Below, piece after piece: positions 58,240-64,000 of a DNA stretch of 64,000 nt. The stretch is from Symsagittifera roscoffensis. Its lineage: Eukaryota; Xenacoelomorpha; Acoela; Convolutidae. The stretch's first letter is position 1; every line of letters starts with the position of its first letter. The stretch spans positions 55,932,338 through 55,996,337 of the forward strand of contig NC_087064.1 in NCBI RefSeq assembly GCF_963678635.1, written 5' to 3'. The notes under the pieces are model-generated. The model searched no databases. It was not told the origin of the DNA and saw nothing but the letters and a program-made list of their open reading frames with translations. The translations under genes and the position numbers were made by a program.

Positions 58240-59110
58240 TAAAACAATCGAATTGGAGTGTGTACTTTGATGGGAGCAAAATGCCAAAACAATTCTGCCG
58301 ATATGACGTTTTAGCTTCCAGCAGAGGGTATAGGCTATATTCAGCTGCCATTCTGGACCCATGTAGTCAACAATTTTGGACAATTCTACGTCACCATTCA
58401 TTGGTCAATCGTTAACCATGGTAGTTTCCTTTTCACTTGACTAGCGACCTGGGCGATTCACAAGGAAACTAGGCCATCCGTATACACAAGTTCGTGTGCA
58501 ACGGCTACCAAGTGTTTTGCTTGAAGGATAGGTGATAGTTTAGTCAGACAATTGTACCATACGCAAAATACAAAACACCCAGCGCCCTAAATCGTTGTAG
58601 AGCATTGGAGTTAATGGTACGCAGTTGCAAGCGTGTGTACTTAAACATTTATAGGGACGAGAAAATTGTTGGACGATGTGTTTAAAACTACCATGTTCAC
58701 GGTTGAACATTCACTTAACGCCCGTCCGCTTGCTTCCGTCTCTGATAACTATGAGTCCTGATGCTACAACGCCTGATCATTTTTTAACAAGCCAACAAAA
58801 TTTGAGTCGTTGAGTTCATCGTTGAGTTCGAAAGAAAACGAAACCTCGTGACTGAGCTAAGTCAAACGCTAAAGCAATTTGGCACCGATAGTTAAGTGAG
58901 AAAAAACCTACGCTCAATAAACTAAATAAAAGGCACACAGCTTCCAAAGATAAAACGGAGACTTAGTAAGGCTAGTGTAATCGACTAATATTGGGGGCTA
59001 CTACCCACTAACTCGCTTAAATACGGAGAAGAGAACGACGCCTTTTCCGATAAATTTAAGACCGTCTCCAGTAACTTAATCCGACCGCTTCTCAAACTTG
59101 GTGCGACTTT
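58240..59110 (+). pseudogene. BEL/Pao integrase relic
   Basis: In shifting + frames the translation follows the integrase of BEL/Pao LTR retrotransposons. It includes WTHVVNNFGQF (the first catalytic Asp region, with Asp replaced by Asn), then GSFLFT, LATWAIHKE and TSSCATATKCFA. Further on come MVRSCKRV and FIGTRKLLDDVFKTTMFTVE, then HSLNARPLASVSDN, then SPDATTPDHFL. The last two blocks are diagnostic of the family (NARPL and TPxHFL). A C-terminal stretch with LNKRHTASKD follows. More than ten stops or shifts are present, so it is an old fragment. Protease and reverse transcriptase were not recognised upstream. Confidence 0.8.
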
Positions 59111-60852
59111 CTCACAAGTGAGATGGGGCGAACAAAAACTGCTTTTATCAATGAAAACAAATCATAAAGAAAATAAAATGTGACGAAATTATATGCACCA
59201 TAACTTAGCGTATACGCAAAACATTCCGATTCAATTGTTTGAATCTAACCTGGGTAACATTATCTACTTATCAAATAAACGCCAGCAAATGTCAATGATT
59301 GTCACCCTAAATATTGGTTGCAATGCATTTAGCTTGGATTGAGATTTGTATTTTTGTCATTAAGTCATTAAGTAAACTAAACATAATTTAAACCGATATC
59401 AATCTATCCGATATCTTGGTTGAGTTCCATACGAAAATGTTTGGAACAAAATATTAGAGTCTATGGAAAAAAACTAAACCTACATTTTTCAGTTTCAGTA
59501 TCAGTAATCGAAAAAACATCATTTTTTCTAAACAACAAATAACTAAATTACATCGACTGCGGTTTTTACTGAACTAGACCATTTTGTTAGTCGAAACTTG
59601 AGTTTTTCCCAACAAAAAAATGTTACGAATTTTGTTTATTAGAAGTGTATGGTTAACAATTTTTCTAATAACACCTGACAAAAGAGAGGAAAAATTATCA
59701 AAGCTAGTTTTAGTCACTAAATTCTGGTGCCTTTGGAGCCTATTACTTACTTTTTTTCTAAAGAAGCGACAAAAATCATTATGAAAGTGTTCTGTGAAGA
59801 CAAGATTTATGTTTTTGTTAAATTACAATTTGATAACTTTTTGTGCATTCATTTTGCAATTTTTGTTTCTCAGGTTTAGGAAAAAAACTTGAAAGCTTAA
59901 GGCGATTAAAAAATTTTCAAATAAATTTATTATTCGAAAGTATGTTATTCATACAATTCAATTAGTGGAAAGAATGCTAGTCGTGTTATTTATAGAAACA
60001 GAAGAGTGTGTGTTTTTGTTTTTATGCGGAAATTGAGACATGATAACTTCAACTATTGAACTTCAGAGTAATTGTAGACATCATGAAACCGTGATTATGG
60101 GAAACAATATAAGATATAGTGTCGTGCCCGGGCTAGTTCGTGCCCCGGATGGCAAGAATTGCTGTTTTAGATTTTTCCTCATAAGAATCTTACTTCTTAC
60201 AGAATTTTTCTCTAATGATGTTACAAAAGCAGGGAACTTTTTAGCATAGAGATTTGAAATAGTGCACATTGTTACAAGTTGTAGGACAGGCAACTTTTCA
60301 CAGAAAAACCTCAATTTTTTTTTAATTTTTTTAAATTCATGATAACCAGAAAGAAAAAATCTTGCTGTTGCAGTGTACTACAACCGAATCTCATAGACCA
60401 TTATTAACAACTCTCAGCGTGAGCTGCACAAAGGAAATGCAAAATTTTTGAACATTTGTTTATTAGTTACTTGAATTTTCTTGAAAGTATATCTGACAAA
60501 GCATCCGAAGCAATATGACATCAATCATCACAATTGATGTTTTAATGTCCTCAAAAAAACTGATTTTCAAGCAATAATTTCCATCAAGAACTACGGCATA
60601 GTAACATGTTCAATGTGTTGTACTTGCAGATTTTTGTTGATTTTTTGGTAAAAAGTTATCCCAGAACTTTGTATGCGAAAAATTGTGAGAAAAGGAACAC
60701 TACCCAAAAATAATATAAGAATCAATTGAATTTTTTGTTCCTATTTTTGACTTCTTAAGCAAGCTTTTTTGACATAGAGTTTCTTGACCATCTGAAAAAC
60801 ATTGTAGTTCAGAAGCTAAAATGAAAGAAAAATTTACCTGTGATCATTATTC
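59111..60852. other. AT-rich spacer
   Basis: No gene or recognised repeat is seen. Short overlapping frames on both strands near 60,040-60,310 show no family signature. Confidence 0.5.
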
Positions 60853-60860
60853 GTATTAAG

Positions 60861-61060
60861 GGCTCTTTTTCCTTTTCCCCCCACCTACGAACTTTCATAT
60901 TTGAAGTTTCATTTCATTTTGTCCAATTAACATAAAAATTGACATGCAGACTGATTAGGCCATAAAAAACATATTTGGTCTTCATAACTAACCTTGTAAA
61001 ACCACTCGTTGGACCATAAACTTCATGTTTGAGTGAGGTGGGGGGGAAGGAAAAAGAGCC
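60861..61060 (+). mobile_element. 200-bp MITE, copy 1, with 8-bp TSD
   Basis: The left end ggctctttttccttttcccc and the right end aaggaaaaagagcc form terminal inverted repeats of about 25 bp, with the C-run/G-run next to cacct/aggtg. The element is flanked by a perfect 8-bp duplication, gtattaag, at 60,853-60,860 and 61,061-61,068. It has no coding capacity. An 8-bp duplication is typical of hAT, P and related DNA transposons; the superfamily is not decided. Confidence 0.92.
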
Positions 61061-61479
61061 GTATTAAGTTATTGTGGTTTGAAACCTTAAAACTTGTTCA
61101 AATTGGGATAAGTAAGGCTCGATATTTTGCGTTCATGCGTAAGCGGTGGGTTAAATTGTACAAATTTGAGTTGTTGCAGTACATCTTTTTTACTTTTTAT
61201 AGCTTGTGGGGAAAATGAAAAACAAATTAATTTCAAAAAACATAAAATTCGCTTGTTTTTGATTCTTTTCAATTTTTCAACCAAAGAATTTTTATTGGCC
61301 TTAAAATGCCTTCAGAACATTGAGTTCTCAGCTACAACATAAGATCAGTCAAGTTGGATTACATCTTGCTGTTACAACAAGTTTAAAAATAGTATTTTGA
61401 TCACATGATTTCGTTTGTTTAGAAAAAAAACACGTGAAAAAATACTTCAAATAACGTCAAAAAACCGTGACCAGGCGGC

Positions 61480-63000
61480 TTCAAATGGGGGTGTTCAACA
61501 GTGACGAAGTACAACTGACGAAAATGAACAAGTGTTCAGCAGTGCCGCAAATTGATGATTTTCGGCACTGTTTAGCAGTACCTTAGTTTTGTGCTGTACT
61601 TCTGGACTGTTGAACGCCTCCCCGGGTTGACCTCCATAGACCAAAACGGCTAATCATAGAATTTCATACACTTAGTCTATGGAAAAATGCTAGTCATAAG
61701 AATTTCATACATTTTTGCAAAATGAGTTTAATCGAATTTCAAAGGTATTTTATAGTTGTTTTGGTATCGAAATTGGTATCTCTTCATAAAAGAAGGAAAA
61801 AAACGATATGAAAAAAAATGCGGCTCTTTTTCCTCTCCCCCCCCCACCTCACATAATCATTAATTTTATGTTGTAACGAGGCGTTTTACAAGGTTATACA
61901 TGAAGACCAAATATGTTTGTCATGGCCTAATAAGTTAGCATGCCAATTTTTGTAACATTCTGAGAACGTGAACAAGATTTCACTAGTAAATTTTTGCAGG
62001 TGGGGGGGAAAAAGAAAAAGAGCCAAAAATGCTAACCATACAATTTCCATATATGGAAATTGCATGATTAGAATTTTTTTAAATTTTTTTTGTGAAAAAA
62101 AAGCTTTGATAAATCAATTCAACTGCTGGCAAAACATTTAAGCGTTTTTTGGGCTGCTACGACTGAAAACTTTGACTTTTTTTTATTTTTGTTTTCTGAA
62201 ATTGGAACGTCAAACAATGGAAATTGTTTGACTAGCATTTTTTTGATGGCGACGACAAAAAGTACTTTTGCAATTGCCCCCAAAAATGTTTGTTTTTTTT
62301 TTCAACCGCAAATTGATTTTCGTATTCAAACAAACATTTTTTGAAAAAAAATTTTGCATGCAAAATTTATTTTTTTTGTGTGTATAACGTAGTCCTGGTT
62401 ATACTAAAATTGGATTTTTTTCCTTTTCTCTTCATAACTTTTTTCAAAAACGCTTTAAACTCCTCTTTTTTTTGTATGACATGTTTTTGTATGCCTTGAT
62501 CAATGTCTGGTAATTTAAAAACTCTAATTCTAGAAACAATCATCTTTAAAAATTATTGCCAAAATTTAAAAGTTCATTACTTTCGTTATTTATTTGTCTG
62601 AGACAGAAGTAACACATATCAGGCTGTTTCCAATGCGTTTTTAATGCGAGACGGTCAAACCGTTGGTTACTACGTTTGAGTAATCAAGGTTTATGTCATT
62701 TGTGTTCAGTTACGAACACAATCAAAAAAAATTGAGAAATTAAAAAGTAAAAAATCAAAATTTTTGGTTTATGGAAAAATGCTAGTCATACAATTTCCAT
62801 ATATGAAAAAATACTAATCATAGACCTTTCATGCAATTTTCTGTACGTATGGAATTGTATGGAAAGTGTATGACTAGCATTTTTCCATATATGGAAATTG
62901 TATGACTAGTACTTTTGGTCATCTCGGGTCTCTAAACGGCACTGTTGAGCACTTTTCGGCACTGTTTTCTCTTTGGCACTGCTGTACTGCCCCCTTCAAA
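61480..63000. mobile_element. Fold-back repeat cluster
   Basis: Two nested sets of inverted repeats are seen. The outer set is built on cggcactg/cagtgccg words (61,480-61,620 and 62,935-62,995). The inner set is built on gctagtcatacaatttccat and its inverse (around 61,640-61,720, 62,030-62,075, 62,220-62,245, 62,765-62,820 and 62,855-62,915). The arms face each other, giving a composite palindrome. No coding frame is present. The element type is not identified. Confidence 0.65.
61822..62024 (-). mobile_element. 203-bp MITE, copy 2, opposite orientation
   Basis: The same terminal inverted repeats are present (ggctctttttcctctccccc to gaaaaagagcc). The interior matches copy 1 in reverse complement (for example acaaggtta, catgaagaccaaatatg and ggcctaat). 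A perfect 8-bp duplication, aaaaatgc, flanks it at 61,814-61,821 and 62,025-62,032. It sits inside the fold-back repeat cluster. Confidence 0.92.
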
Positions 63001-63503
63001 TTCATAATTCGTTTTTTATGACTGACAAAAGAAGCTTGCATCACAGTACTTTTTATAAATAACCACGTATGGCATGAGAATAAAGTGTGTTCATGGCGAT
63101 AGAATGACGACAGAAATAAATGGGGGTGGTATAAACCAGCAGAAGTATAAGCCAGCCGAAAATGCGCAATTATTGCAAAACAGTTGTGAAGCAATTGCGT
63201 AACAATTATGACAGTCATGCAATTTGATGCCAGTGACGTAATTTGGAGCTAGTTCATCTACTCTTGACGTAACTTTTGAATAGTTTATTAAGTCTGCTGC
63301 TCAATTTCGGCTAGCTTATAATTCGGCTAGTTATATTCCCACTTTATAGGCTAGCGCAGGTCATATAAATGCGTAGAATCTAATTATAACTATAACATCG
63401 CAAAACATAAATCGTTAATCCATATTTTTTATCCAAGACATGTCTAAACTCAACATATGTGCAAAATTTTAACCTTGCATCGTACATTAACATGATGTCC
63501 GTT
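63001..63503. other. Spacer 3' of the protease homologue
   Basis: This lies downstream of the minus-strand protease homologue and would hold its 3' untranslated region. No canonical AATAAA signal was recognised close to the stop on that strand. No other feature was seen. Confidence 0.4.
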
Positions 63504-63998
63504 TTAATCTATAAATTGATATCTTCCATAACTAAACATTGTGTGTCTGATCCACCTGTAGAAATGAGGCACACTCGTAAACAAACTCCCCCCATCGCAA
63601 TCATCATCTGAACGATAGCTTTTCTTTTTGAATTGCGTCGCTACTCCATACAAACATTGCGGAATGTTCGTTCCACATTTGAACGTATAAAGCGGCCCTC
63701 CTATATCTTTATGACAAATATTAGCTCCGGCTGAAACTCTGTTTGTACAAACCAAAGAGTCCGGACACTTTTTCAACCTATCCAGCCTGAAGGGGGATAT
63801 AGGCTCGGATAGCTTTGACTCCAGGAAATGGGCTTCCCAAATAGAGTGTGGGTACAGCGGTGATTTCCCGGAAGTTGAGCCCATCCCGACGGTGCCAAGA
63901 CGCGTCCCATGGTCTTCGCTATACCTGCAAGGATAGATTAGCTCTATTTGGGTCGTGGTGGGTTCCTCTAATTGTAATAATGCAATACTGTGTTCCGG
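63504..63998 (-). CDS. Serine protease homologue (S1 fold), 3' part
   Basis: Read from the window edge on the minus strand, the frame runs without a break to a TAA at 63,504-63,506. It starts with PEHSIALLQLEEP, the block that in active enzymes reads DIALL; here the catalytic Asp is Ser (codon 63,987-63,989). The block before the substrate pocket reads CHKDIGGPLY instead of the usual GDSGGPL, so the catalytic Ser is Ile (ATA, 63,702-63,704). The end, LFTSVPHFYRWIRH, is the usual C-terminal helix of the chymotrypsin fold, and Cys residues are spaced for disulfides. Such pseudo-proteases act in animals as secreted binding or regulatory proteins, for instance in clotting and immune cascades. The N-terminal half, with the His block and any signal peptide, lies outside the window. 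Confidence 0.82.
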   Translation of the reverse strand, partial: PEHSIALLQLEEPTTTQIELIYPCRYSEDHGTRLGTVGMGSTSGKSPLYPHSIWEAHFLESKLSEPISPFRLDRLKKCPDSLVCTNRVSAGANICHKDIGGPLYTFKCGTNIPQCLYGVATQFKKKSYRSDDDCDGGSLFTSVPHFYRWIRHTMFSYGRYQFID

Positions 63999-64000
63999 TC

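Noticed and set aside
57660-58401. Minus-strand frames of 60-84 codons as a gene
   Set aside because: The + strand of the right part follows BEL/Pao integrase motifs in frame-hopping translation; the minus frames there are shadows without recognised family.

Overview
This is animal (non-vertebrate metazoan) nuclear DNA. The evidence is the mixture of dead Ty3/gypsy, BEL/Pao, LINE and Penelope-like retroelements, GT-AG splice sites on two candidate exons, MITEs with 8-bp target-site duplications, a long pentanucleotide satellite and a chymotrypsin-fold (S1) protein frame. I cannot name the species. No rRNA, tRNA, CRISPR array or bacterial-style operon was seen. Apart from one partial S1 protease homologue at the right edge and a few candidate exons, the window is a gene-poor repeat graveyard.

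Layout. From 1 to about 21,380 the + strand is purine-rich and relatively GC-rich and holds one very long decayed coding tract. It contains a Ty3/gypsy gag (42-2,337), protease (2,597-3,130), reverse transcriptase (3,653-4,142), RNase H (4,166-4,840) and then the RNase H tail, linker and integrase present three times in tandem (units 4,844-6,800, 6,801-8,680 and 8,681-10,606). After this come the integrase tail and a macro-domain-like segment (to about 12,170), and a 29-bp minisatellite with a TATA-like box (12,565-12,731). The tract ends with about 8.5 kb of further broken reading frame that carries a coiled coil and a complete SGNH-hydrolase-like domain with all catalytic motifs (13,925-14,614).

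From 21,380 the DNA becomes AT-rich. It holds a LINE reverse-transcriptase tail (+, 22,330-22,900), a nearly full Penelope-like element with GIY-YIG endonuclease (-, 23,320-25,620), diverged repeats (26,272-26,943), an unidentified coding relic (28,090-30,200) and an isolated well-formed exon (-, 31,207-31,386). A strand-asymmetric satellite of about 15 kb built on TCTTG and its variants follows (31,690-46,640); it contains kilobase-scale tandem duplications.

To the right of the satellite are candidate minus-strand exons (46,678-48,027), a fold-back element with 20-bp terminal inverted repeats (48,403-49,250), about 8 kb of featureless AT-rich DNA, a BEL/Pao integrase relic (+, 58,240-59,110), and two copies of one 200-bp MITE, the second nested inside a fold-back repeat cluster (61,480-63,000). 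The 3' part of a serine-protease homologue on the minus strand (63,504 to the edge) lacks both the catalytic Asp and the catalytic Ser.

The most unusual material is the gypsy-like tract: its post-mortem tandem triplication of the integrase segment, and its long downstream frame with an SGNH domain and possibly a macro-like domain. The many long overlapping reading frames between 31.7 and 46.6 kb are artefacts of a 5-bp repeat, which encodes the same pentapeptide in every frame.
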